Origin: Streptomyces sp. NBC_00582
GTDB taxonomy: Bacteria; Actinomycetota; Actinomycetes; Streptomycetales; Streptomycetaceae
Length of the DNA: 64,000 bases
Direction of reading: 5' to 3'
Assembly (NCBI RefSeq): GCF_036345155.1
Contig: NZ_CP107772.1
Span: 5,022,001-5,086,000, forward strand
Made by a program: the position numbers and the translations under genes. Below are positions 1 through 8,863 of this stretch, in pieces. Numbering within the stretch: the stretch's first letter is position 1; each line of letters starts with the position of its first letter. Under the pieces are notes generated by a model, which was given only the letters and a program-made list of their open reading frames with translations, searched no databases and was not told where the DNA came from.

Positions 1-2591
1 CTGTCGCCGGAGCGCAGGGTCGCGTTGGTCTCCCCGTCGGTGACGTACGCCCCGAAGCGGCCGTCCTTGACGACGACCGGCTTCTTGCTGACCGGGTCCT
101 CGCCGAGCTCCTTCAGCGGCGGCTTCGCGGCGGCGCGGCCGCGCTGCTTGGGCTGGGCGTAGATCGCCAGCGCCTCTTCCAGGGTGATCGTGAAGAGCTG
201 GTCCTCGGTCTGGAGCGACCGTGAGTCCGTGCCCTTCTTCAGGTACGGCCCGTAGCGCCCGTTCTGCGCGGTGATCTCCTGGCCCTCCGCGTCCGCGCCG
301 ACCACACGCGGCAGGGACATCAGCTTGAGGGCGTCCTCCAGGGTGACCGTGTCGAGGGACATCGACTTGAACAGCGAGGCCGTACGCGGCTTGACGGCGT
401 TCTTGCCGGTCTTCGGGGTGCCCTCGGGGAGCACCTCGGTGACGTACGGGCCGTAGCGGCCGGCCTTGGCGACGATGGGGTGGCCGGTCTCGGGGTCGGC
501 GCCCAGCTCGAAGTCACCGCTCGGCTTGGCGAGCAGTTCCTCGGCCAGCTCGACGGAGAGCTCGTCGGGCGCCAGGTCCTCGGGGATGTCGGCGCGCTGG
601 TGGCCCTCGCTGTCCTTCTCCCCGCGCTCGATGTACGGCCCGAAGCGGCCGACCCGCAGGACGATGCCGTTGCCCACGGGGAACGACGACACCTCGCGCG
701 CGTCGATCGCGCCCAGGTCGGTGACGAGCTCCTTGAGGCCGCCGAGGTGGTCCCCGTCGCCGTTGCCGGCGTCGGCGGCGCCGCCCTCGCCACCGCCCTC
801 GCCGAAGTAGAAGCGCTTCAGCCACGGCACGGACTGGGCCTCGCCGCGCGCGATGCGGTCGAGGTCGTCCTCCATCTTGGCGGTGAAGTCGTAGTCGACG
901 AGCCGGCCGAAGTGCTTCTCCAGGAGGTTGACCACGGCGAAGGACAGGAAGGACGGGACGAGCGCGGTGCCCTTCTTGAACACATAGCCGCGGTCGAGGA
1001 TCGTGCCGATGATCGACGCGTACGTCGACGGGCGGCCGATCTCGCGCTCTTCGAGCTCCTTGACCAGGCTGGCCTCGGTGTAGCGGGCCGGGGGCTTGGT
1101 GGCGTGCCCGTCGACCGTGATCTCCTCGGCGCTGAGCGCGTCGCCCTCGGCGACCTGCGGCAGCCGGCGCTCGCGGTCGTCCAGCTCGGCGTTCGGGTCG
1201 TCGGCGCCCTCGACGTACGCCTTCAGGAAGCCGTGGAAGGTGATCGTCTTGCCGGAGGCGCTGAACTCGACGTCCCGGCCGTCGGCGGCGGTGCCGCCGA
1301 TCTTCACGGTCACGCTGTTACCGGTCGCGTCCTTCATCTGGGAGGCGACGGTCCGCTTCCAGATCAGCTCGTAGAGCTTGAACTGGTCGCCGGTGAGCCC
1401 GGTCTCGGCGGGGGTGCGGAAACGATCACCCGAGGGGCGGATCGCCTCGTGCGCCTCCTGCGCGTTCTTGACCTTCCCGGCGTACGTGCGCGGCTGGGCC
1501 GGCAGGTAGTCGGCGCCGTAGAGCTGGGTGACCTGGGCGCGGGCGGCGGCCACGGCGGTCTCGCTGAGCGTCGTGGAGTCCGTACGCATGTACGTGATGT
1601 AGCCGTTCTCGTACAGCTTCTGCGCGACCTGCATGGTGGCCTTGGCGCCGAAGCCGAGCTTGCGGCTGGCCTCCTGCTGGAGCGTCGTCGTACGGAACGG
1701 GGCGTACGGCGAGCGGCGGTACGGCTTGGACTCGACGGACCGCACGGAGAACCGCGTGTTCTCCAGGGCGGCGGCGAGGGCGCGGGCGGTCGCCTCGTCG
1801 AGGTGGAGGGTGTTCTCGCCCTTGAGCTGCCCGAGGGAGTCGAAGTCACGGCCCTGCGCGATCCGCCGGCCGTCGACGGTCTGCAGACGGGCGACGAGCG
1901 TCGACGGGTCGGAGGGGTCTCCCGCGCGGCCGGTGGCGAAGGTGCCGGTCAGGTCCCAGTACTCGGCGGAACGGAACGCGATGCGCTCGCGTTCCCGCTG
2001 CACGACGAGCCGGGTCGCGACGGACTGGACACGGCCGGCCGACAGGCGCGGCATGACCTTCTTCCACAGGACCGGCGAGACCTCGTAGCCGTAGAGGCGG
2101 TCGAGGATGCGGCGGGTCTCCTGGGCGTCGACGAGCTTCTGGTTGAGCTGGCGCGGGTTGGCGACGGCGGCCCGGATCGCGTCCTTGGTGATCTCGTGGA
2201 AGACCATCCGCTTGACGGGGATCTTCGGCTTGAGGACCTCCTGGAGGTGCCAGGCGATCGCCTCGCCCTCGCGGTCCTCATCGGTGGCGAGGAAGAGCTC
2301 GTCGGACTCCTTGAGCAGGTCCTTGAGCTTCTTGACCTGCGCCCGCTTGTCGGCGTTGACCACATAGATGGGCTGGAAGTCGTGTTCGACGTCCACGCCG
2401 AGGCGGCGGACCTCTCCGGTGTAGGTCTCCGGCACCTCCGCGGCGCCGTTCGGAAGGTCGCGGATGTGCCCGACGCTGGCCTCGACGATGTAGCCGGGGC
2501 CGAGGTAACCCTTGATCGTCTTCGCCTTGGCAGGCGACTCGACGATGACGAGTCGGCGGCCGCCCTTCGCGGTCTCGCTGGTCGGGGACAA
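1..2591 (-). CDS. topA: DNA topoisomerase I (type IA), 3' end outside window
   Basis: Relaxes negatively supercoiled DNA by transiently cutting one strand. The window holds 863 codons; roughly 90 more are expected before base 1, judging from the usual streptomycete length. The TOPRIM domain shows VESPAKAKTI (Glu18) and DEDREGEAIAW near residue 104, and the active-site tyrosine sits in TYMRTDS near residue 334. The C-terminal part carries repeats with cores such as GRYGPYL and GRFGAYV instead of Cys4 zinc fingers, as is normal in actinobacteria. The TTG start was chosen because GGAGAGA lies about 9 bases upstream and no ATG or GTG occurs in frame before VIVESPAK. It is transcribed away from the other genes of the window, with a 290-bp gap upstream. 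Confidence 0.97.
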   Translation of the reverse strand, partial: MSPTSETAKGGRRLVIVESPAKAKTIKGYLGPGYIVEASVGHIRDLPNGAAEVPETYTGEVRRLGVDVEHDFQPIYVVNADKRAQVKKLKDLLKESDELFLATDEDREGEAIAWHLQEVLKPKIPVKRMVFHEITKDAIRAAVANPRQLNQKLVDAQETRRILDRLYGYEVSPVLWKKVMPRLSAGRVQSVATRLVVQRERERIAFRSAEYWDLTGTFATGRAGDPSDPSTLVARLQTVDGRRIAQGRDFDSLGQLKGENTLHLDEATARALAAALENTRFSVRSVESKPYRRSPYAPFRTTTLQQEASRKLGFGAKATMQVAQKLYENGYITYMRTDSTTLSETAVAAARAQVTQLYGADYLPAQPRTYAGKVKNAQEAHEAIRPSGDRFRTPAETGLTGDQFKLYELIWKRTVASQMKDATGNSVTVKIGGTAADGRDVEFSASGKTITFHGFLKAYVEGADDPNAELDDRERRLPQVAEGDALSAEEITVDGHATKPPARYTEASLVKELEEREIGRPSTYASIIGTILDRGYVFKKGTALVPSFLSFAVVNLLEKHFGRLVDYDFTAKMEDDLDRIARGEAQSVPWLKRFYFGEGGGEGGAADAGNGDGDHLGGLKELVTDLGAIDAREVSSFPVGNGIVLRVGRFGPYIERGEKDSEGHQRADIPEDLAPDELSVELAEELLAKPSGDFELGADPETGHPIVAKAGRYGPYVTEVLPEGTPKTGKNAVKPRTASLFKSMSLDTVTLEDALKLMSLPRVVGADAEGQEITAQNGRYGPYLKKGTDSRSLQTEDQLFTITLEEALAIYAQPKQRGRAAAKPPLKELGEDPVSKKPVVVKDGRFGAYVTDGETNATLRSGD

Positions 2592-2883
2592 CTTCGCTCT
2601 TCTCTCCGGTCGACGCTGGGGCCTCCCCAGGCCTTGCTCCCGGGGTCGGGTCATGGTGACGCTGCGGAGTGTGACGGTACATCCCGCCCCCGTGTCAAAC
2701 GGGAAAAGCCCGCAACGGCCACTCGAACGGTAACCCGACTACCGCCATTCCTGCCGCCCGGAGTGCCGACCGGTCCTTTTCCGCCGGAGCGGAACCCGTC
2801 CTCTCCTTTACCGGCATGACCGCGCTTACGCGGTTCAAACACGGGACGGTGCAGGATCCTCGGCATCGGTTCGACCGGCGGAT

Positions 2884-3081
2884 TCAGAGGCGGGTGAAGC
2901 ACCACGCCCCGACGGCCAGCGCGACGACGGCGGCGAGGGTCGCGAGGGTCGCCGATGCGACGGGGCTCACACCCTGGGCGACGGGTTCGCGATGCCGTGC
3001 CCGGACCGCGGTCCACACCAGCAGCGCGCCTCCGAACAGGGCGAACACCGTCCCCGCGAAGATCGCCGGCCCGCTCTCCAT
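2884..3081 (-). CDS. small two-helix membrane protein
   Basis: Encodes 65 residues. Two hydrophobic stretches are visible, about residues 6-25 (AIFAGTVFALFGGALLVW) and 43-61 (ATLATLAAVVALAVGAWCF), joined by a short basic loop containing RARHRE. This fits a hairpin membrane protein with both ends on the same side. An AGAAGGGGG ribosome-binding site lies upstream of the ATG. It sits between topA and the methyltransferase on the same strand, where S. coelicolor also has a short membrane protein from memory. No enzymatic motif is seen and the function is unknown. Confidence 0.7.
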   Translation of the reverse strand: MESGPAIFAGTVFALFGGALLVWTAVRARHREPVAQGVSPVASATLATLAAVVALAVGAWCFTRL

Positions 3082-3278
3082 GATCGCCCCGCCCCCTTCT
3101 CTCCCACCCGCGCGTGCAGCGCCCCGGGAAGGCTGACACGCGTGGGCGGCGCCCGGGCGAACCCGAGGTGAACGGGAGACCCCCGGGCGGGGTCGGAGGG
3201 CCGCCGACGGGGCGCGCGGCCGGCCCGCCGGCGGCCTCCTGCGGCACCCGGCGGAGGCGGATCCGGCTGCGACGGGCC

Positions 3279-3413
3279 TCACACCGAACCCGGCACGGGT
3301 GTTTTCCGGTCGTCTTCGCGTTGTCGGCCCGGCCCACCGTGCGCGCAATCCGTGAGGAGCGCCTTGCAGCCCTCTTCCAGATCCTCGTGGATCCAGTAGT
3401 CACCGACGCTCAT
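3279..3413 (-). CDS. possible 44-residue small ORF
   Basis: A short reading frame beginning MSVGDYWIHEDLEEGCKALL with mostly streptomycete-like codon choice in its first half, then a charged tail. GGACGG lies just before the ATG, too close for a good ribosome-binding site. No family is recognised. It lies alone in the gap between the small membrane protein and the methyltransferase. It may be chance coding; conservation of the first 25 residues in other streptomycetes would decide. Confidence 0.25.
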   Translation of the reverse strand: MSVGDYWIHEDLEEGCKALLTDCAHGGPGRQREDDRKTPVPGSV

Positions 3414-3709
3414 CCGTCCGACCCACAGTCGACACCGGCGTCCCGGAACCGGCCCATCTGCCCGCCGATCGCCGTATGGCGGCCCCGTACGAGACATGCC
3501 GTACCGCTGTCGGCCGCCTCGAGGCCGGGGTGCCCGGGCCAACTCCCCGTCGTACGCCGGCCGGACGCGGCCCGTGCCGCCCGCGCCCGGCGTGCGTCGC
3601 AGGCGGGTACCGGCCGCCCACGATCCGGCCCGCACCCCCGTCCGGCGTCTCCCCCGAGGGGGTGCCGGGAGCCGCGTCCCGTCTCAGGCGGGGCGGGCGG
3701 CGGGCGGGT
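3414..3709. other. gene-poor gap with a terminator-like hairpin
   Basis: No convincing gene is seen. Positions 3642-3668 can fold as CCGGC / CCCCC-GA-GGGGG / GCCGG, a two-part stem with a small internal loop. It lies about 40 bases past the stop of the minus-strand methyltransferase and is a likely terminator for it. Confidence 0.45.
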
Positions 3710-5239
3710 TCACCGCGCCGGTTCCAGGAAGCCCTGCTCCACCAGGAGCCGGATCTGGGCGGGCGTACGGTCGCGCAGCGACACCGGGTCCTCGCCCACC
3801 AGTTGGGCGATGGCGTCCAGGATGCGGCCCGCGCTCAGGGAGCCGTCGCACACGCCCGCGAAGCCCGCGCCGACCGTGTCCACCTTGGTGGCGCGGCGCA
3901 TCCCGCGGTGCTGGCGCAGCACGACGTGCTCCGGGTCCTCGGCACCGGGCATGCCGACCTGCTCCTGGACGATCTCCCCGGCGAGCCTGAAGTGCCCGGC
4001 GAGCAGGGCCGCGTCGTCGTGCGCGCGCAGGTAGTCGAGCCGTTCGAAGTGCGCGCGGACGGCGTCGCCGAGCGGCTGTTCGACCGGGTGGGGCCACTCC
4101 TCCACGGTGACGACGGGCTCGGCGGCCGACGTCCTGCGCAGGGTGATCCAGCCGAAGCCGACGGCCTTCACCTTGCGCGCCTCGAACTCGTCCAGCCACG
4201 CGTCGTACCGCGCCTGGTACTCGGCCGGGTCGCCCCGGTGGTCACCGGCGTCCCTGAGCCACAGCTCGGCGTACTGCGTGACGTCCTGGACCTCGCGCTG
4301 GACGATCCAGGCGTCGCAGCCGCGCGGCACCCACGACCGGAGCCGGTCCTGCCAGTCCTCCCCCTCCACGTGCTGCCAGTTGGCGAGAAACTGCGCGAAC
4401 CCGCCCTCGGTCAGCCGTTCCCCCGCTCCCTGAACGAGCGAGCGGCACAGATCGTCCCCGCCCATCCCGCCGTCGCGGTACGTCAGCCGTGCGCCCGGCG
4501 AGATCACGAACGGGGGGTTGGACACGACGAGGTCGTACCGCTCGTCGTGGCGGACCGGCTCGAAGAGGGAGCCCTCGCGCAGATCGGCGGCGGGGGCGCC
4601 GGACAGGGCCAGGGTGAGCGCGGTGACGTGCAGGGCGCGCGGGTTGAGGTCGGTCGCGGTCACGCGCGTCGCGTGCCGGGCGGCGTGCAGCGCCTGGATG
4701 CCGGAGCCGGTGCCGAGGTCGAGGGCGGACGAGACGGGCGTACGGACGGTGATCCCGGCGAGGGTCGTGGAGGCGCCGCCGACGCCGAGGACGACTCCCT
4801 CGTCGCGGCTGCCGATGCCGCCGGCGCCGCCGACCGCGCAGCCCAGGTCGGAGACGATGAACCAGTCCTCGCCGTCCGGGCCGCCGTACGGGCGCACGTC
4901 CACGGTCGCGGCGACCTCGTCGGCGCCGGTGTGCACCAGCCAGCCGCTCTCCACGCACGCGCGGAGCGGCAGGAATTCCTCCACGCGCGCGTGCGGCACG
5001 GGCTGCTGGAGCAGGAAGAGGCGGACGAGTGTCTCCAGCGGCGTGTCTCCGCGGGTGGCCCTCAGGGCGGGCACGGTCTCGCTGCGCGCCAGGGCCGCGT
5101 ACGCGGGGGCGCCGAGCAGGTCGAGCAGGCCGTCGGCGGTGAAGGAGGCCGCGAGCAGGGCCTCACGCAGCCGCGCGGCCACCTCGGGACGGTCGGCGGA
5201 GGGCAGGGGGGACAGGGTGGCGTCACTCACGCCCCCCAT
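3710..5239 (-). CDS. HemK/PrmC-like class I SAM methyltransferase
   Basis: A 509-residue protein. The central Rossmann-type methyltransferase domain has motif I SALDLGTGSGIQAL near residue 170, the acidic ribose-binding position in TATDLNPRAL, and the catalytic-type NPPF (VVSNPPFVISPG) near residue 240. NPPF is typical of enzymes that methylate amide, guanidino or exocyclic amino nitrogens. N- and C-terminal domains of about 150 and 230 residues extend the fold, as in a conserved actinobacterial family whose substrate I do not know. ATG at 5239 and GTG at 5230 (SDATLSPLP follows) are both possible starts; both have purine-rich sequence upstream. It is more than 1.5 times the length of PrmC, so a protein-release-factor target should not be assumed. 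Confidence 0.85.
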   Translation of the reverse strand: MGGVSDATLSPLPSADRPEVAARLREALLAASFTADGLLDLLGAPAYAALARSETVPALRATRGDTPLETLVRLFLLQQPVPHARVEEFLPLRACVESGWLVHTGADEVAATVDVRPYGGPDGEDWFIVSDLGCAVGGAGGIGSRDEGVVLGVGGASTTLAGITVRTPVSSALDLGTGSGIQALHAARHATRVTATDLNPRALHVTALTLALSGAPAADLREGSLFEPVRHDERYDLVVSNPPFVISPGARLTYRDGGMGGDDLCRSLVQGAGERLTEGGFAQFLANWQHVEGEDWQDRLRSWVPRGCDAWIVQREVQDVTQYAELWLRDAGDHRGDPAEYQARYDAWLDEFEARKVKAVGFGWITLRRTSAAEPVVTVEEWPHPVEQPLGDAVRAHFERLDYLRAHDDAALLAGHFRLAGEIVQEQVGMPGAEDPEHVVLRQHRGMRRATKVDTVGAGFAGVCDGSLSAGRILDAIAQLVGEDPVSLRDRTPAQIRLLVEQGFLEPAR

Positions 5240-5279
5240 TGTCCCCGCTCCCCCGCGACTTGTCCCCGGCCCCGCTCGG

Positions 5280-5295
5280 CCACCCGGCCGGGTGG
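5280..5295. terminator. short GC-rich hairpin after the lipoprotein gene
   Basis: CCACCC-GGCC-GGGTGG is a perfect 6-bp stem with a 4-base loop, 43 bases past the minus-strand lipoprotein stop and 41 bases upstream of the methyltransferase start. There is no T-run. A 16-bp direct repeat (5321-5336 and 5337-5352, core GCTCAGCTCGTGGTCG) overlaps the lipoprotein stop codon, which looks like a recent slippage duplication. Confidence 0.4.
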
Positions 5296-5338
5296 AGTGG
5301 TGGCGGAGCTCGATGGCGGGGCTCAGCTCGTGGTCGGC

Positions 5339-5920
5339 TCAGCTCGTGGTCGCGCGGGCCGAAGCCGACGCGGCGACCTTCTTGCAGCTGTCCTGTTGGG
5401 CCATGGCGTCCTTGACGTCGCCCTGTTCCAGGTTCTTCAGCGCGGTGTTGCCGGTCTTGCTGAGGGTGCCGAGCTGGGTGGCGATGTCCGCGAGGCCGTC
5501 GGCGAACTTGGCCTGGTCCTTGGTGTCCAGCGCGTCGACCTGCTTCTTCAGGTCCGCGTAGGAGGTGGAGAGCGTGTTGAGCGCCGCGACGGCGTCCGTC
5601 TGCTTCTTCGCACCGCCCTCGACGCCGGGCGGCGTGCCGGCGTTCTTGACGGCCAGGGCGAGCGCCGCGTACGCGTCGGACATGTCCTGGAAGGCCTGCG
5701 AGTCGGTCTTCTGGACGTTCGCCGGGGCGTTGTTGTCCGTGGCGGCCTGCTTGATGGCGGCGTTGGCGGCGTCGACCTTGGCGTCCTGCGCCGGCAGCGC
5801 GTCGCAGACCTTCTTGGCCCAGGCGTCGAGCTCCTTGTTGCCTTCGTCGCTGCTGCATCCGGACAGCGCCAGTACCAGTACCGCACCGCCGGACAGTGCG
5901 GCCGCGAGCTTCTTGTTCAC
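5339..5920 (-). CDS. secreted lipoprotein, helical
   Basis: Encodes 193 residues from the GTG at 5920 (VNKKLAAALSGGAVLVLALSGCSS). Type II signal peptide: KK, a hydrophobic core, then lipobox LSGC with the lipidated Cys at about residue 23. The mature part is rich in Ala, Lys and Asp with hydrophobic spacing (for example DALDTKDQAKFADGLADIA), suggesting a helical bundle. No enzymatic motif is present. The GTG is preferred over the ATG at 5938 because GGAAGGGA ends about 8 bases before it. It lies between the methyltransferase and hppA genes on the same strand but has its own terminators on both sides, so it is probably transcribed alone. Confidence 0.8.
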   Translation of the reverse strand: MNKKLAAALSGGAVLVLALSGCSSDEGNKELDAWAKKVCDALPAQDAKVDAANAAIKQAATDNNAPANVQKTDSQAFQDMSDAYAALALAVKNAGTPPGVEGGAKKQTDAVAALNTLSTSYADLKKQVDALDTKDQAKFADGLADIATQLGTLSKTGNTALKNLEQGDVKDAMAQQDSCKKVAASASARATTS

Positions 5921-6066
5921 CGGTTTGGTCCCTTCCATGGCCCTCGGCCCCGGAACATACACGCCCACCGGCCGACAACCCCAGGCCGAATGCCCGCTCC
6001 ATATGGGTTTGGGGCCATTTGCACCAAGAGAGAGAAGGCTCACCACCTCCGCACACCCACGGCACA

Positions 6067-6104
6067 GCGGGCGGGCGACGCGTCAACGCGCGTCTCCCGC
6101 CCGC
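6067..6104. terminator. strong hairpin downstream of hppA
   Basis: GCGGGCGGG (6067-6075) pairs with CCCGCCCGC (6096-6104); the interior pairs again as GACGCG-TCAA-CGCG with a two-base bulge. It starts 28 bases beyond the hppA stop on the minus strand. The sequence on the far side lacks a long U-run, as is common for terminators in high-GC actinobacteria. Confidence 0.65.
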
Positions 6105-6131
6105 CCTTTGAGCTGGGCCCCGACGGCCGTA

Positions 6132-8537
6132 CTACGAAACCACCGCCGGATCGGCCGACTTGGACGATCTGTCGGCGTTGTCCTCGTCACCCATGGCGAT
6201 CCCACGCCGCTTGGAGACGTACACCGCGCCGACGATCACGGCGAGGGCGAGCATCGCGATCAGGATCCGTACCCCGATGTTCTTGTCGTCGCCGTAGCTG
6301 AACTTGATCACGGCCGGCGCGATCAGCAGCGCGACCAGGTTCATGACCTTGAGCAGCGGGTTGATCGCGGGTCCGGCGGTGTCCTTGAAGGGGTCGCCGA
6401 CGGTGTCGCCGATCACGGTGGCCGCGTGGGCCTCACTGCCCTTGCCGCCGTGGTGGCCGTCCTCGACGAGCTTCTTGGCGTTGTCCCAGGCGCCGCCGGA
6501 GTTGGCGAGGAACACCGCCATCAACGTGCCCGCGCCGATCGCGCCGGCGAGATACGCGCCGAGCGCGCCCACACCGAGCGTGAACCCGATGAAGATCGGC
6601 GCCAGGACGGCGAGCAGTCCGGGCGTGGCGAGCTCCCGCAGGGCGTCCCGGGTGCAGATGTCGACGACCTTGCCGTACTCCGGTGTCTCGGTGTGGTCCA
6701 TGATCCCGGGGTGCTCGCGGAACTGCCGGCGCACCTCGAACACCACCGAGCCCGCCGACCGCGAGACCGCGTTGATCGCAAGTCCGGAGAAGAGGAAGAC
6801 GACCGCCGCGCCCGCGATGAGGCCGACCAGGTTGTTGGGCTGGGAGATGTCCATCATCAGGCTCATCGGCGCGCCCTCCCCGGAGAGCTTCTCGCCGACG
6901 TCGTTCGCGCCGGTCGTGATCGCGTCACGGTACGACCCGAAGAGCGCCGACGCCGCGAGGACCGCGGTGGCGATGGCGATGCCCTTGGTGATGGCCTTGG
7001 TGGTGTTGCCGACCGCGTCGAGGTTGGTGAGCACCTGCGCGCCCGCGCCCTCGACGTCGCCGGACATCTCGGCGATGCCCTGGGCGTTGTCGGAGACCGG
7101 CCCGAAGGTGTCCATGGCGACGATCACGCCGACCGTGGTGAGCAGGCCGGTGCCGGCCAGCGCGACCGCGAACAGGGCCAGCATGATCGAGGTACCGCCG
7201 AGCAGGAACGCCCCGTACACGCCGAGGCCGATCAGCAGGGCGGTGTAGACGGCCGATTCGAGGCCGACGGAGATACCGGCCAGGACGACCGTGGCGGGGC
7301 CCGTCAGGGACGTCTTGCCGATGTCCCGGACCGGGCGCCGGGTGGTCTCGGTGAAGTAGCCGGTGAGCTGCTGGATGACGGCGGCCAGGAGGATGCCGAT
7401 CGCCACCGCGACGAGGGCGAGGATCCGCGGGTCGCCGTCCTTGCCGGTGATCGCCGTGTCGGTGACGCCGTCGAGGTCCGCGTACGTGCCGGGCAGATAG
7501 ACGAAGACGGCGACGGCCACCAGCACCAGCGAGATCACCGCGGAGACGAAGAAACCCCGGTTGATCGCGGACATGCCACTGCGGTCCGTACGGCGCGGAG
7601 CGACCGCGAAGATGCCGACCATGGCCGTGAGCACGCCGATGGCGGGCACGAGCAGCGGGAACGCCAGCCCGAAGTCGCCGAAGGCCGCCTTGCCGAGGAT
7701 CAGCGCGGCCACCAGGGTCACGGCATACGACTCGAAGAGGTCGGCGGCCATGCCCGCGCAGTCGCCGACGTTGTCGCCCACGTTGTCGGCGATGGTCGCG
7801 GCATTGCGCGGATCGTCCTCCGGGATGCCCTGTTCGACCTTGCCGACCAGGTCGGCGCCGACGTCGGCGGCCTTGGTGAAGATGCCGCCGCCGACCCTCA
7901 TGAACATCGCGATGAGGGCCGCGCCGAGGCCGAAGCCCTCCAGCACCTTGGGCGCGTCGGCCGCGTACACCAGCACCACGCAGGAGGCGCCGAACAGCCC
8001 GAGCCCCACGGTGAACATGCCGACGACGCCGCCCGTGCGGAACGCGATCTTCATGGCCTTGTGCGAGACGGCGGTGAGATCCTTTTCCGGTTCACCGGGC
8101 GCCGGGGTGGCTTCGCGGGCCGCCGCGGCGACGCGCACGTTGCTCCGCACCGCGAGCCACATGCCGATATAGCCGGTCGCCGCCGAGAACGCGGCGCCGA
8201 TCAAGAAGAACAATGATCGTCCGGCGCGCTGATTCCAGTCGTCCGCGGGCAGCAACATCAACAGGAAGAACACCACGACGGCGAATACGCCGAGGGTGCG
8301 CAGTTGTCGGGCCAGATACGCGTTGGCGCCTTCCTGGACCGCTGCCGCGATCTTCTTCATGCTGTCGGTACCCTCGCCGGCCGCGAGCACCTGCCGCAGC
8401 AGGACGCCCGCGACCACGAGCGCAGCCAGTGCGACGAGCCCGATGACCACCACGAGCAGGCGGTTGCCGTCGGTCAGCACTGCGGCCGCGAAGGTTGTCG
8501 GGTGGTCCAACCGATGAGGGGTAGAAAGCCCCGCCAT
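6132..8537 (-). CDS. hppA: K+-independent, membrane-bound proton-translocating pyrophosphatase
   Basis: Hydrolyses cytoplasmic pyrophosphate and pumps protons outward. The 801-residue protein has about 16 hydrophobic helices. The pyrophosphate site is recognisable as KAADVGADLVGKVEQGIPED, followed by NVGDCAG, and a second acidic cluster DAFTFG-type is replaced by the usual DTFGPVSDNAQG. The segment GNTTKAITKG (about residues 509-518) has Lys and Thr at the two positions that are Ala in K+-dependent enzymes, so this should be the K+-independent subclass. ATG at 8537 has an AGGAGGA site close upstream. It is probably monocistronic: a strong hairpin follows, and an AT-rich promoter region with four iterated ATTGATCG boxes precedes it. 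Confidence 0.96.
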   Translation of the reverse strand: MAGLSTPHRLDHPTTFAAAVLTDGNRLLVVVIGLVALAALVVAGVLLRQVLAAGEGTDSMKKIAAAVQEGANAYLARQLRTLGVFAVVVFFLLMLLPADDWNQRAGRSLFFLIGAAFSAATGYIGMWLAVRSNVRVAAAAREATPAPGEPEKDLTAVSHKAMKIAFRTGGVVGMFTVGLGLFGASCVVLVYAADAPKVLEGFGLGAALIAMFMRVGGGIFTKAADVGADLVGKVEQGIPEDDPRNAATIADNVGDNVGDCAGMAADLFESYAVTLVAALILGKAAFGDFGLAFPLLVPAIGVLTAMVGIFAVAPRRTDRSGMSAINRGFFVSAVISLVLVAVAVFVYLPGTYADLDGVTDTAITGKDGDPRILALVAVAIGILLAAVIQQLTGYFTETTRRPVRDIGKTSLTGPATVVLAGISVGLESAVYTALLIGLGVYGAFLLGGTSIMLALFAVALAGTGLLTTVGVIVAMDTFGPVSDNAQGIAEMSGDVEGAGAQVLTNLDAVGNTTKAITKGIAIATAVLAASALFGSYRDAITTGANDVGEKLSGEGAPMSLMMDISQPNNLVGLIAGAAVVFLFSGLAINAVSRSAGSVVFEVRRQFREHPGIMDHTETPEYGKVVDICTRDALRELATPGLLAVLAPIFIGFTLGVGALGAYLAGAIGAGTLMAVFLANSGGAWDNAKKLVEDGHHGGKGSEAHAATVIGDTVGDPFKDTAGPAINPLLKVMNLVALLIAPAVIKFSYGDDKNIGVRILIAMLALAVIVGAVYVSKRRGIAMGDEDNADRSSKSADPAVVS

Positions 8538-8812
8538 TCGTCCTCCTTGACGTTTGGGCTGAGCTCAAGATTGTGGACGGATTGTAGGTACCGGAACCTG
8601 ATCAAAACAGTGCGCGGTAAACAGAATTCGCCTACACGTCCAGTAATGCCTTCGGGGCATTCTCCGATCATTGATCGTTTCATTGATCGCCTATTGACCG
8701 CCTCATTGATCGTGAATTGCTTCACGAAATGCAGGGGCGATTCACCGGCTCATGATTCACTTCATGGACCTGGGACAACTCTAAGCACGAGTACCCGGGT
8801 GGGCGCATGCCA
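8538..8812 (-). promoter_or_regulatory. hppA upstream region with four ATTGATCG-type boxes
   Basis: This 275-bp stretch is clearly more AT-rich than the genes around it and holds no credible gene. ATTGATCG occurs at 8670-8677, 8682-8689 and 8705-8712, and ATTGACCG at 8693-8700. Spacing of 12, 11 and 12 bases puts the boxes on the same face of the helix. They lie 133-175 bases upstream of the hppA start, suggesting a cooperative binding site. The cognate protein is unknown. Confidence 0.5.
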
Positions 8813-8838
8813 AAGGGCCCCACCGGAGTGGGGCCCTT
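8813..8838. terminator. terminator after the bldG operon
   Basis: AAGGGCCCCAC and GTGGGGCCCTT form a perfect 11-bp stem around CGGA. On the minus strand the stem is followed by TTT. It begins 25 bases past the stop of the anti-sigma factor gene, so it most likely ends the bldG-anti-sigma transcript and shields it from the hppA promoter region. Confidence 0.8.
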
Positions 8839-8863
8839 CGGGTACGGCTACGGCCGGAACGGC

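Noticed and set aside
480..2819. 779-residue plus-strand open frame opposite topA
   Set aside because: It is the mirror of a clearly functional gene in GC-rich DNA, has Val/Leu/Gly/Arg-biased composition and no recognisable domain or start signal.
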